NCBI RefSeq assembly: GCF_000764305.2
Contig: NW_025932737.1
Coordinates: 62,001-126,000 of the forward strand
Direction of reading: 5' to 3'
DNA: 64,000 nt
Source of the DNA: Hyalella azteca
Taxonomy: Eukaryota; Arthropoda; Malacostraca; Amphipoda; Hyalellidae
Below, in pieces: positions 13,301 through 28,300 of the stretch (its first letter is position 1; every line of letters starts with the position of its first letter). Both the position numbers and the translations under genes were made by a program. Under the pieces are notes generated by a model. It did no database searches and was not told the origin of the DNA. It saw only the letters and a program-made list of their open reading frames with translations.

Positions 13301-16300
13301 TAAATTAAAACACTTCCATCTGCATTCCTTCGCAATCATTGACAAATTTGTTTTAGGTAGTAATTTACACCAGTTCGTGGACTACCGACCGACTTACTGG
13401 CACATGAGACCGACAAAGGCGCGGCGGTATCTGGAGTCGATGTTCTCGGTGAGCACAGGCTTGAGCAGCGACTTGAGGAAGGTGTGCACGGCAGCGCTGC
13501 TGTCTGACGCCAGCACGGCGCTATCCTGCTGACATCTGCCAACAACAACAGGGTTTAAAAAATCTGTACGAGTGGGTCACAACTGAAAGATAGGCCGACT
13601 ACGTCAATATTAATTAGTATTATGAAATAATATTTAATATTAATAATAATATAATAATATTATAATGTATTATTATAATATATTCATAGAATATTATTTT
13701 GAAGGTTGCTTCTAAATTATAAGCTTGTTTACGTTTACGTAAGATGGAGTTTAAATTTAAATAAATTAGTTTTTTATCTGAGTAAAAAGATAATGATTTT
13801 CTGAGTAAGAACGAACTCGGATGGGCTGTAAAAATTTTGTGACAAATAGCAGCCCAAAGTTGATCATTTTGAGAAAACTTCGCGAGTAATCAATGCGATA
13901 ATCGAAGTTTACGGTGAAAATAGACCCATTTGTCAATGTTTTTCTCGACTTATCATCACATTAAGGATGCATTCCATTCATCTTCCAATTGTATAAGAGA
14001 AGTTATACCAGTGCTCGAGAGACGATGTCTTCATCACACGATCAAATTAATAATCGCTTTTTGTCTCACAGCGAAATTATTTATTTTTTAATAAAAAATA
14101 GATTAAGGTGCATTTCGTCAGTCTTAAGAATCCAGCGTTTTTAGCAGAATATGCCTCTATGAAATGAATAGCAGGTTATGAAGATATCAGAAATTATTCT
14201 GATTTTCAACAGAAAGAGCCAAAAGCATTGAATTATTTGAACGTGCAAAACGGGATGCAATATGAAGACGATCTAACGTAAGGAAGAAAGATATAAGTGT
14301 TTTTCTAACATGTTAGGTGTATGACAAGAAGTTGCAAGTTCAAACTCAAGATAACTTGGCTACAAAATCACAAGGACTAACGAAGTGAAAATAAAATACC
14401 TTTTTCTAAACATCGTACAATTAAAAAATAACCGGTTTAATGTTAGAAAGAGCGTTCACTGGCGATAAATAGTTTTGGATTAGTCATGACTAAAGCTCAC
14501 TTTCTTTGAGATGAGGTGAAATCGAGAGGCGTCGGTGAGGAAATTACTTTATAACATTTGTTCTGGAACATGGAGAAGCCGTCCGCGCAGGCCTCTGAAA
14601 TACCGTGGCAAAGTTAACGATGGGTAGACATCATTATAATGTAAGCATGTGATACGTAAACAGCAATACAGCGTCATCAAAAATTTGACATACACTCAAT
14701 ACATAGCTGACACTTAGTTGATGAAGTCAACGCAAAATTAACAGTGAGTTTCAGCACATGTAAATGAAGTTAAAACAATACTAAGTTGATACATAGTTAT
14801 CAATAAACCAACAGAACGTTGGCAATTACATAAACCTTTGGCAATTCAAAGTTAATTTATACCAACACTAAATAATCCAATATCCTCATTACAGAATACC
14901 AATACATATTCAATGCCAATACTGCCAATTAGTCCAACACAAAGATAACGCACGATTACACTTAATGCTGCCATAATTTAAATACACATACAATTCAGAA
15001 ACACTTCGTTCAGATGTAAGAGTGCGATAGAATGCCTTGGTACGATCAATCGATGCCTTATAGTACGATCAGTGCTCATAGCCACAACTATGAAAATTTT
15101 TAATTCAGTCGAAATAGTTCTTTGCCGTACTCCTTTTAATAGCACAGCGTTGAAATTTCACGACGCATTGAACACTTTGCCTTTTCCGCAGAAATTCTCT
15201 ACAACTTACTTTTCTGCAATGCTAATGCCAGAACGTTTATTCCCCAAGATTAATTTCGAAATACTAATATCGTTGCGGCCTTTAATGTAAACTCCATCGG
15301 CGCTTCTTAAATTCAAAAACAAATTGAATGAGGAAAAAAATAAAAGTTCGTACTATCGTAATCCCAGGCTACTTAATTACTGGTTCATCTTTCATAGATT
15401 TGCTACTCTGTTGGTTTTTCAAAGGGGACGATGCATGGGCGCTATTTCACGAATAGTATGGAAATTTTAAAACAAATGTATCTTCTTGATTTTTCTTTGT
15501 CTGTTTTTGGTCTTTTTAGCGTATTTTCTCATTTATGAAAAAAAAGGCGCTATTGTGCTCGTCATGTCCGTCCGTCTGTATGTCAGTCTGTCCGTCCGTG
15601 ACCACGTCTTCGTCGACGAGAAAATGCTCTCTCTGTCACTCACTGCAGTGAGTACTGAGTTGTATTTAATCAGAGTTGTCTTGGAACGGATCGTTAGAAA
15701 AAAATATAACTCAGTACTCACTGCAGTGAGTGACAGAGAGCGCATTTTCTCGTCGACGAAAACTTGAGGTCACGGACAGACGGACGGACAGACGGACAGA
15801 CAGACGGACGGACGGACATGGCGAGCACAATAGTGCATTTTTCCATAAATGAGAAAATACGCTAAAAATGGGATAACTGTTAGGGTAAATAATCAAGGCG
15901 CATAAACCAAGGTTTGCTAAGTGCGACGGGTAAGGTTGTGGAATCAGACTCACGGCCAGCGCAGCTCGGGCCCTTGGGTCGCGGAGGCTCAGGCTTTGGG
16001 GTGGTGGTGGGCTTGGCGGGGGCCGCTGCGGGTGCTGCCCCTGTTGCAGGCGCTGCAGCTGCCACCGCTGCAGGTACGTTGCCTCTTACGCGGGGTCTTG
16101 CCGTCCCCCCAACCCGTCGGCCCTGGAGACAATAAATCATCAGACTTGAAGAATTTAAAATTAAAAATCAACGAATGCATTCAAATTTCATTAACAAAAT
16201 TTCATAAATGTTGTGATACACGCGAAGGTAAATTTAGATTTTTCATAGATTATCTGAGAGCACTAGTAAATTCGTGAATAAATTGAAGAAGTGACATAGA

Positions 16301-19300
16301 AAATAATATCAAATACGAAAAAGCCACTCAATTTTCAATAAAAACATTTTAAGGGATCTAGATGTATGCAGTTCGACCCAAAATAAGTCAAACTTTATTG
16401 TGAAATAACCTCATTCATATTTGTCAAAGTTTGTTCGAGATTTTGAAGCACCGTCAAAATTTTGGGGCCGCTCGAGCGCATACCCGCGATACTGGCACAA
16501 TACAATAGGGTGAGAGTATTAATTGAGGCATTTCAAAAATGGTGTGAAAGGATTGAACCAAAATTATAAATTCCATATTGCAGTTGGTACAGGCATATTC
16601 AAGCTTACGATTATGATTAACTGGATTGGGGATGACAAAATTCCAGAAAACGGGGTTTGGCATAACACGATTTGAGATGAAAGGATTCGTGAAGTCGAGA
16701 TTCAGGATGACAGGGTTCGGGATTTGGGGATGATATGATTCATGATGACAAAAATGCGATTTTGGGCAAAGTTTGGACAAAATTCGCACAAGTCTCGGAT
16801 GAAGTTACGGTAAATGTAGGATAAATTTCATTGAATAACGTGATTCAAGATGAAGGGATTCAGAATATTTGGATTCGGAATAACGGGAATTTTTCAGATC
16901 TATGGGAATATCTCTTCCGAGCAGAGTCATGTTGACCAGCTATTCTTGTTTATGATTGGCAAAGATTGTCTCAGTATGTTTATATGGGTTTGGTTGTTTG
17001 AATATTTAGTAGTTCGAGTTTGAATATTTAGTAGTTTATTCACCACGAATATTTAGTAGTTCGAGATGCATGATTTCAGCGCGTGTCCAGGATACTTATA
17101 TCTTGTCGGGATATTACCGAAACCTGGAAATTTCTTCTTGGCGGGAGAATAGTGAGGCATTGCACAACTGGTAGGAAAATATTCGATCAAAATTTAAAGT
17201 ATAATTTTAAGATTGGTATTTACTTTATAAGTATAATTTATAAGACGCCACAGAATTTTTCTCCGATTTTGAAACGAGATTCAAATGAGAGTTCTACACG
17301 TAAAATGTGGGTTGGAGCATGTTTATCATTAACGGGATTCTATATGTACTGGCATTACGGGATTCCAAAATATTTCTCGACTTCCCCCGTAAGTGTTGCC
17401 CGATATCGATTTCTTTATTTAACTAAGATTCAACGTAGAAATAAGATTAAAATCGACAGTAACGTAAGCACGAAGAATTTTCCAAGAAAATCGATTCAAA
17501 TATTTTTCACGAGCTGTATCCGATAAGTTTGCAATTATTGCGATTTATTTATACTTGTTCTATGCCTGTACAGAGAATGCGGTGCCCCCTGTCGAGAGTA
17601 AAAGTTTCAAGTAGCTTTCTTTGACCAGAGACTCTTAAACCAGTTCGATGTCACAAAAAATTGGGCAGTGCAACAAAATGTGCACGAGTGAGAGTGAATA
17701 TGAGTTGTTTAGAGGGCAGTTCAGTGAAGTGATTACCGTAAATAGATATTTATATTAATAGACATTTTCAAAAAAGCTGCTAGGCTGGTGCTTGGACCAG
17801 ACAGGACGATGCAGATTCTTGAACATAAAATGCGTGTAAAATTCGCTTTAAATGTCCACGGGTGGCCCACGCATCTATACAGAGGAACATCCGCGTAGGC
17901 GCTGTGCCGTCCAAACAAATGGCATGGATTATGAAAGCCAAGAGGCACAAAGTTAAGAGTTACAGCCTGCCACCGATGCATGAAAGAAATCCTGGGCCTA
18001 GACTGAAGGAAGGAGAAAGTTTCGTGTGGACCACAGCAGCAGCAACACCAGCATACCCAATGAGTAAAATTGTGGTTACATCTGGCGTCGCTGGACGCAC
18101 GGCATTGCGGACCGATGAGTAACGCGCCAGACGTACGAGCCTCGCTTGCGGCACAGCCAATAAAAAATACGAGAAGCGGAAGATTGAGTTCGACTTTGTC
18201 AGTAAATGGAGGGCGATGAGTGAAAATATGTTCCGTTCAAATCACTAAGAATTCGTTATGTTGAAAAGGGCAAGTAAGAGCGAGAGTTGATTGCTGGCGT
18301 TGAATTCCTAAGAAATCATTAGAGTTTGAATTCGTATATAGTGGCAAAATAGTAAAGAAGAATGACTGCTCAGAATATTGAGGAATAAACGATTAATTTT
18401 TTACTGGTGATAACAGTTTTTATTGATGACTTGATACGAAGACTATTCACATTGAACAAATTTTATCACGGCACTTGGTCGAAAAATTTAATAATTTTGT
18501 TGAGATAATCTAACAAAGTTAAGCTCGATTAAAGGCATAAGAAAGTGCTGGAACATATATTGATCATATAATGACTTTCAATCTTTTTCTTTCAATGAAA
18601 AGTTATGTACAAAGGGCCCTCTCGTCCGGGCCATGAAGTTGAGAGCATAAATTTTTTTAAATATATGAGTCTTTTCAATATAAGTCTTTAAATAATAATA
18701 ATAAGTCTTTTTTAAATATAAGTCTTTAAATAGAATCCCCAAGTAAGGGCGATCTGTCCCTAGACTTGTTCCAGAAACTGTCTGAAATTTCTTTTTAAAC
18801 GTTTTTAGAACATATGTGATTATGTGTCTGTAAATGATGCATACAAAACCGAACCATAGTAATGTATTTGAATTGAAAGAATTGAAAAAGATCTATTTTG
18901 AAGGACGCAATAACAAATCCTTGATAAATAAACTTATATTTAATAAATACTTGATAATCCTTTAATCCTTGATAAATAAAATAAACCTAATAAATAAACT
19001 TTTAGTTTAGCAATTTTAGCAATTCAAATCAATTTCCAGGGTTGGCAAGTTTATATGTTCGAGAGAAAAACTCGATTTCGAACCTTGAATTTTATTTTTT
19101 TTAAGTTTTTCTAATTTTTTTAAATTATTTTTTCTGATGATCAAATCTTGAATTGTTAGGCAGCATAAGCATGGATGCCAAATTTCAAGTTTCTAGGACC
19201 TTCAGAAGTGGTCTAAATTAAAAAGGTTTGAATTTTTGATGACAGACAGACAGACACGAAACGAAGCTAAGAAAAACGTGGTAACAAATGAAAAAAATTG

Positions 19301-22300
19301 TCAAGAATAATCGATGCATGCAGATATTTTCATAAGAAAGATAAAATATCCCCAAAGGCAGATTTGCTACGCATTCCTAGGGCAAGAAACTACTGGACAG
19401 TTCCACGGTAACCATAAGTTGGCGATTGGGAACCTCGATTAAACGAAAGTTGTGTGGAGAAAATTAGCGGTGTTCAGAGCCTGTAATGCATGGAGACCTC
19501 AGGGTATACACAGTATGATTGTTCTGCCATCACCGCAATCGAGAGTGAACAACAGAAAGCTATAGGGTCTAATTCATACGCTCGATTGCAGACTGCGTAT
19601 ATGGCAATAGCAACAGCTAGAGATTTCTCCTCGCAATGCTTTTACGTGTTTCAGGAAGAAAGTGTCTGTTGTCTGAAGTTATTTAAACGATCTGCATGAA
19701 AAGATTAATTTCAAAATTTTATTTCAAAACAATAATTGAGAAAATACACAATCGAGTTTAATTATTCGCTTTCTTACGTAAATTCAGACGGCATCAAGCA
19801 CTTAATGTTTGCACCTCAATGGTCAAGCCTATTTTTTAACCTATTATTTTTTAACCTATTCACTTCATGTATATTAATACGTAACAGCTGAAGTATAACG
19901 TGCATTCAATCATCAATTCAATAAAAACTAAGAGTAAGGATACACAATAAAAAAAAATAATGAGTAATGTGGAACGAAAAGTGACAAACTAGATTACCCA
20001 CAGCAGGAATAAAGAGCAGACGCACTGAGAGAAATGGGCGGGTCTGGATGATATACTTTGGGAGGGTCTGGAGGGTCGCTTCGAATCACCGACATGTGGA
20101 ACAGCCTCCCCGATGACATCGTTGGAGCTCCAAGTATGAACGCGTTCAAGAACAGACTAGATAAAGCTATGGAAAAATATATGTTCAGATTTGAAATGCC
20201 TAGCTCCTTATCGAACCCGGTGGAAGTCTAGTAGCTACTTCAAACTATCGCCAGTCATGAAATGATCCGATCAAATGATACGAGTTTAGATCTATGAACA
20301 AGGCACGAAAAGGAAAAGAATCGGCGACAGGCCACATCAGGCCTACATTTCAGCGCCGACATCATTATGTTATGTTATGTTTAACAGCGTCCAAATAGTG
20401 ATGGACTTTTTTGACTCGCGTGGCCATTATGTAGGTCATACTGACCTATTACTGGCACTTTAAATTTCAGGTATGACTCATTTGCGAGGTCAAAAGCGGT
20501 TAGACGCCACAAGTGAGTCATTTACTGACATTTAATAGGTCAATATGACCCACAAATGAGGCAAGTGAGTCAAAAAAATGCATCGCTATTTGGACACATT
20601 TGACTCATCTAATATGGTCATCCGGACCTACCCACTATCTCAGTACAGAGCAATGATAGCTCTTATACGGGCCAAACCAGAGTCTATACTTTCAGAAAAA
20701 GTTAAGAAATCGTAAGTTCATCAGCCAATCATTGACGGCCTTTCAAGCAAAATCCACCAATCATAGACAAGGAAATAGAGCGTAAGTACTTACGTTCACT
20801 ATACTTTCAAAAAAAGTTAAGATATCGTAAGTTCATCAGCCAATCATTGACGGCCTTTCAAGCAAAATCCACCAATCATAGACAAGGAAATAGAGCGTAA
20901 GTACTTACGTCAGGTCAGGATTACCCGCACAAGGGCAAAAGGTGCGTCTCTTTTTGTACAAAGTCTCGCTCATTTCTCTGAGAGTGAGATATAATCACTC
21001 TTGACGAATTTTAGAGTCTAACCATGTATAGGTACTTTATTACCTAATTGAATTTTTCTTTGCGAAATCGATTAGTCCTGGAAAATCTACGGCCATCGAC
21101 GTCAATAATCAGCCGATTTCTAAACAATTAAATCTAGATTAAGTGAAAGTTAGACTTTTACCTTCATTAATAGAGTAATCTGGTTCCCGCGACGAAAATT
21201 CGTAACACGTAGAGGCATTAAATAATTAACTTCGCAAGGCCAAATAAGAAACAGTAACTTCCTTGATCGCTCATCAACCAAAAACGAGGTGCGAGCCTCC
21301 ATGTAGTGACGTAAGCCACAAATTTAGGCAGACGAAAATATCAGCCGAAACAGAAAGTTGTCTCTAAGGCCAAGTACCGATGTCGACACAAGCGACAGGC
21401 TCAACGTGAATCACTCAATGCAGCTATGAAGGAATTTTGCTTACTCGTAATCATTTTAATCACGTCCAAATTTTATATTTATGTGGCAATACCTACATGA
21501 ATTTTTAAAAGATTGCAGGCTTGCAGTAGAGAAGCAGAGGAGTGAGGTTGTAATGTAACGTTAGACGGCCTGAGCAATTTTAAACTTCGTAATATTAACA
21601 TTACTATTCGATTTTTAGGCTGTTACATTAAGATTTATTCAGATTTGTTAACCTATTACAACAAGATGTAGTGTACAGGTGTTAATAAAGACTCACAAGT
21701 ACACGCAAAAATATCTATTAAAAGACGATGAAACTATGAAATGGATCGTTGTTTAAAATTGTACTTCGACTAGTAAGATCTGACTTACCACAGACAAGAG
21801 GGTGAAATTTTTCAAAGCAACTTTAATGCTTAACATTTTTTGTCCCACATTGTCGTCGAGAAAAGCTTTTTCGCGATTTAACACCATTTCTTATATCAAC
21901 ACAATGTAATCACTAATTATATAATCAATATTGAAAATGTAACTAAAACAACAAAATTCCTAATTAAAACGCAACAAAATGGCGACTCTTGTACCGAATA
22001 CCCGTAGGAAATAACCGTAAGAAAATACCCAGATATCAAATTCGCAGTATAAGATTCAGAAGCTTTGTACGTAATTTCAAAAACCTTAGCTGGTTTCTAC
22101 CTGATGTTTCTGATGATAGCTGGTTTCTACCTGCAAAATAATGTTTATAAATAATATTTCTGAGATGGCATAATATACGGAGCGTAGGTGGTTCAAAGAC
22201 TCCCAAAAAGCATGGGCACTTTCGCACGCTAGCTGGGCCACTAACCACCATCCTTCTACCTTCACTTAGCACTTTCTCCCTCACTTCCATATATACCTAT

Positions 22301-25300
22301 ACCTACCTACCTACCTACCTGCTCTCCTGCATTCCACACAACTAAAGATCCAAATGCACCACATTCCTATCTCTAGAGAAGTAGCATTGTCGTGCAGTGC
22401 AAAATAATCCGTTCACAATTTTTTCCACACAGCAAAACATTTAAAATGTAGCAGGTTTACAAGATAAAAATTAAAGATTACTTGAAGTGATTATTGAACC
22501 TGCGACCGGAATAGAAGACATTACAATGGATCAAAGGCCGCCACAATGGTCACAATAAAGACCACCATCATCACTGAAAATATTATTGAATACGTTGCGA
22601 TTATAAAATAATTAGAGTTGATTTTCATAATGGAACAAACGATCATTGAAATGTATTTTAGAAAAAATAAACCTTAGAAGCATTCATGAAAAATCTTCTT
22701 GTTGATCTATGCGGTAAAGATCGGCTACTGATTACGAAGCTTAACTTTCAAATGGTAATCCCGTATAAAGGATGCATTCGCCATCAGTTAGCTGTCCTGC
22801 TGGTGCTGGACAGGATTGCCATCGCTGAAACAATCCACGTATACAGACGCATCACGCTCACCACAAGTGGATTCCTAATGCTTCTGATGGATCTGTCTAC
22901 CACGGAACAAACGGAACAAATGATGCAGCACTCCTAATTTGTTAATCCAAGACGAGACCTGAGTCGTCATTTCATTAATAATGAAAACGTATGATACTTT
23001 ATTACGTTAAAAATCTACATTCATACGATAAAGATATCACCGAAATTCTCATATTACACATTTGAATAGTTCACAGAGTTTCGATGTGACAGCATTTATA
23101 AGACGGTAGTGCATTGCGCAGGCTCCGTTCCACTTAGCGGCGGATTTTCAATTCATTACTTTTTAAAAACGGCCTGCCTTATCATATACTTTTTTATTTA
23201 TAGCGGTTTGAGTATATTTTATTGAAATGACCGTTCCGTTATTCGTGAGCATTAACCGCCAAATTTATGTGGCTAAAATTATAATGAATTGTACTTGTAC
23301 AATACTTAATGTGAACTATATATTTTTTTTCAAAGTCGACAATCAAGCTTTGTGCTGGAAAAGTTCAAAGTCTATTACTAACTATCTCAAATATACATTG
23401 AATAATATGAAGTATGAAAAGGGAGTGCATAACAGAACGTAATTAGCATAGCACGTATGCAGTTCAGAACGTTCGTGGTGACAAAAACAAGAATGTAACA
23501 AAATTTCAAGTAAGTAAAGTCGGATACCTCGAACGTTGACTTGGACGAGGTGTCTAAATTTACTAACTCCAAACGATATTTAATTCAAAACTAAGTAGTA
23601 AAATATTTAAAAAAATAATTGGCATACCTTAGATTAGACAAGACAATCTTGACGCACCCTATGTGACGCGTCATAAAAACTAGTAGGGTAATTTAAATTC
23701 ATTAAGAGAAATTCCTGATAAACTTCTTTAGGTGTTACTTTAGAAAGTACGGCACGCAAAGAATCTTGCATTTCCCAGGAACATTTGTCTTTATAAATCT
23801 GTTCATAAGAACACGAATGGCTTTTTCCAATAACTCACTGCGGAATGCACGACTCACTTTATGTTAGCCATTTATCAGCATCCACAAAGGACTCAGAGAT
23901 ACTCAAGGAAGTTTCCGACCAAAATTCTATCACTTTCACCGGAGATTTTCGTATGTTTGCCACATCACAATCCAAAGAAAGAAGCGCCTCGATAAAAGCC
24001 GAAGAAAGTTTCGGAAGGTTTACCCTGTGCGTACGTTGGGTGACTAGAAATTCGGATCGCATTCAGGTCATCAAAGAGAAATCTCACAGCCGGAGATAAA
24101 TGAATTACAAATGAAAAATGAAGCAGCCAAAGAAAATAATCAATTTCTGTGCGCTGTTAGATAATCTAACCATAGAATAATTCAATTAATAAACATTGTA
24201 TAACTTGTGCCTTACACTCGGACGTTACTCATGAAATGATCTGAAATATGAGGAGGAGAACTACTGTATTTATAAAAAAAAGCACTGACCATAGATGAAA
24301 TCCCTTCTTTTTAATACTCAGATTAAAAGGAAAAATAATAAATGAAAATAATAATAAATGTAAATAATAAATAATAATAATAAATCAAAATTTCGAATTG
24401 TACGCAAGCAGTGAGTAGGAACGCACGTTCAGTTTTGCTTACAATTAAGAGCAGCCAACACCAGACCTTATAAGGGATGTCTGCCCAAGCATTTTGGAAA
24501 GCATCGTCCCATCGGCCAAGGTTAACAGATTAGTCCCCGCAAATAGCAATAACAATTAAAATGATATCAGCAATTAAAATTAGGCATAGCGGAAAGGGCT
24601 ACGTCGAAACGTGACGGCATTGTGATCTTTAGTTTCTCGTATTTAACAGTAAATTTCTTTTTTTTTATGATAAATACAATTTTACTGTATATTTTATGAA
24701 TTATAGTGAATGCTACAGTGAAAAATTTAGTCACGCAAACTTCATCGTCTGAAGGGTCCAAATTGCGCAATTATAGCGATTCCCGATGCTATATTAGAAA
24801 CTCTGTGAATGTGAGGTCCTTGAATGTTACGATAACAATAACCACAGATTTTAATTACTTAAATATTTTCTTCTCATACATTATGAATTGCGTTACGTTA
24901 AAAATTACTGAATTTATATGATTTATCACATCTTGTATACATTTCAAAAGTTTCGGTTGGTAAACGGAATTAAATAAGACTGTCAATTCTACCGATACAG
25001 GCGATAAAAATATCCAACGTCACGTTAGAAAGTTACTTACTTAAAAAGACGCTGGAGTAACCGTCTTTTGGATGGGATTACGACACGGAACATGCAAGTG
25101 TTACAGTTGCGTTACGCAGTATTGACCCATGGTCTCAAATGGCAGCCTCTTATTGTACTCAGGTAGCGGCCACAGCTAAGAACTGCCGTTCCTTGAAACC
25201 AATTAAGGGTCTCGATATAGAAGACATTTACGTTGTTTTACAGCAGTTATTCTCAAACTTTCGGAATTGTTAAGGCATTTGGGTATTTTTTAAGATAATA

Positions 25301-28300
25301 TTACAACCATCTAATCTTGTATTTATTAGTTATAAAATTAGTTGATGGTATGATTTAATGAATTTATGGTAACATTAATACCAGTATATGTCATTCAATA
25401 TTTGTAATCATAATATTTGCACATCAATAACCTCTTGGTAATTTTTGGTGATTTTAAAGATGAAGCAATCTAAAATAAAAGAGTATGTACATATAAAAAA
25501 TCATTATTTAACTTATGCGTCTCATAACTAATAAGTAAAAATAAAAAGATGTACAATCAAATTTAAAAATTCAATTCTTAAATTAACATTGAAAAGTAGA
25601 GTGAAAGTGAACGGGTCTAGTAGTAAACTAAGCCATTACTGACCGTAAAGGTATAAACAAATTGTTCATTAATGATAATCATGACAACTCCGCTGTTTTC
25701 TCACAAACTTCCTCAAAAATATTTGTTGAGTATAATACTTAGATTAAAGCTAAAAGCTTGTTGTTCAGTTTAAAACAGAGGAGATATCTCAAAACAATTT
25801 TAAAATATTTTTGTTTTACGTTTAGCGGTTGTATTTAAATATGAAAGTTTTTTTCAAATCTTGATTGGATGTGTGGGAAAGTTGAATCTTCTATCCACGA
25901 AACACGTCTGCCCAATAAAAAACACTCAAGAATTGTTTCATAAACATTATTTCAATTTTTTATTTAACTTATTTCATAAACATTATTTTATCACTTATTT
26001 GCGCATACCATTCATGCGAAACTTTGGAGAGGGTCGAACCGACATGATCTTACATTCTAGAAGTTGAACGTTGTTAATCAATTTTTTCACGCTTTAAAGT
26101 CCATACGGAGGTTAGAAGCATAATAAATTTAGTAGTTTCATAAAATAAGATTCCTACAGTTAAAACTTTTTTCAATGAAAAACAAGCCATTATAAAAGCT
26201 GCATCCTAACAAGCTTCACTTTCGCTGAAGCTCTCATTAAACTCTTCGACTTCAGCAACTGCTTCCGTTGTGTAACTTCCGGCTGCGATTTCATAACGAA
26301 ACCTGCGGCTTAATAAATTCCTATAATTCCATGATAAGTCCAGAAGTGAGAAGAAACCACCTACAGTGTAAAAAAACATTTCCTAAAATATCATTTTATG
26401 AGGTTAAATCGCCGTCGGAAATGAATAATTATCCGTGTTAGTATCATAGTAACTTTTTATTAGCTATTCATTTCAATACTTATTAGTCATGAATATCACT
26501 TTTTTTTCTACAGAACCACCGATGAATTCCATGATCGAAAGCCACACGATTCAAGGTCACGTCACTCATGAAAACTACAGTATTGCGCAAAAAGTACTCC
26601 GGCAGTACACGCAACTCGAACCAGCCTGCAAAAAGCAAGACACATGGTTGGAAGTTGTAAAGCAACCTTCCTCATGCGCTGTATTGCTCAACTCAACCTT
26701 TGCCCCAGCGAGGCTTAATTCGTGAGCAAACTGTGCCCTTAAGGAAACAACCGACGCGCTGGTCTGTCGCGTGTACATGAGGCATGGTGAGGATATGGGT
26801 TGACAACATAAGCCGCGTGACATGAATAAAATTTATTAAGGTACAAGAATGTTATTATTTTCATCGTATATCGAGGAGCCGTAACGATGTGATATGTTCA
26901 ATATATTCTTATTTCTCGAAAAACCCAAAGAAACACGTTACAATACGGATTGTATAGCGCTCAAAAATTTAATGGTATGCCAAAGTTTCATCTCAGTCGC
27001 CTGTTTGATGATGGAGTTGATCAAAGAATCGTTTTAGGGCATTTTCTCATTTATGAAAAACTCGCTATTGTGCTCGTCATGTCCGTCTGTGACGTCCGTC
27101 TGTCTCGTCCGTCCGTGACGTTCAAGTGCGCTCTCTGTCACTCACTGCAGTGTGTGCTGAGTTATATTTTTTAAATCAAGGGCTGCCTCATTATTTCTAA
27201 ATTAAACAAATTCTTCATAGAAAGCCTGCAACCAATAATTAACCTACGATTCTAATAATAATTTATATTATTAAACTTTTGTCCTTCAGAATAAAACGGC
27301 CAATAGTTTCACATGTTACGCAATAAAATATATTTGCAGTTTCAAACATTTTCAATGTTCGGTTAAATTTCAGTCACTCTGGAGACTTATTAATGTTTCG
27401 TAACGTCGAAGCTATTCTAGTATAAAACTTGACGCTCGTCACCCGAAGTCTGAGAAATTAATTCTCGATTCAAGTACTCTGAGACAGAACAAGTATGAAT
27501 TAAATGTAGCAGTTATGTCGCATCTTTGTTTAAAATGCTCCAATATTGTTCATAGTCGGGCTAAAGCTAGTTCATTATTCAGGCAAAAACCTGAATAATG
27601 AAGACGTTTATTGTGTTGAGACAATACTAGCATATCATAACACTTGTTTATAGTGGTTAATACCGCATCAAAAGATGAAGCGTTTAAATGTTCAATACCT
27701 TGATAAGACATGGAGAGTCCAAAAGCTTCTCGAGGATCGAATGCTTTCACTGCAGCTGAGGAGGACCAGGGAGACCTACAGGTCATATCTCGTGTAAGTG
27801 AATGCGTATGCAGCGTCGGCCTTGGATTGACAGTTAAACAGCCTCCGAGAGCTATCAGCCAGAGAGTCGGTATGCATGTTCTTATGAAAGTTTTTACATA
27901 TGCTCTGGCCAGTGCTATTTAAATGTTAGAAGCTCCCGACCCTCTGCTGATGAGAGAACTAGGGCTTGAACCTGCATCCGTTTTTTTTCTTTTGACCCAA
28001 AGCAGTCGTTTGGAATTTTATAGAAATAGTTTTCTATCATCAAAACTGTAAACTTGAGAGGTCTCTTCAAAAATATAAGAATAATAATATCACAAAGACC
28101 CGAAAAATTTTCAAAAAAACTTTTGAAAAGTTGCAGCCAACAATGAAACCACCGTCCATCTTGATGCACTGGCCTATATACGAGCAGCATTTTGAGTTCG
28201 GCCAAGTCAGTCACTGAGTTCCGTCACGTAGAACTGCATGGTGAAGATCATGTCATGAAGATCATGTCAAATCACGCCTTAAACCGATGATACATACTAT

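Noticed and set aside
13336..13548. Alternative open frame over lectin-like exon 4
   Set aside because: It is Ser/Cys-rich noise and breaks the phase with exons 3 and 5; the chosen frame gives a complete CTLD.
17083..17526. Plus-strand ORF of 147 residues
   Set aside because: The longest plus-strand frame in the intron, but AT-rich with no domain, no codon signal and a degenerate repeat just upstream.
27571..27602. microRNA precursor at a perfect 13-bp stem
   Set aside because: The stem is too short and the flanks do not extend the pairing.
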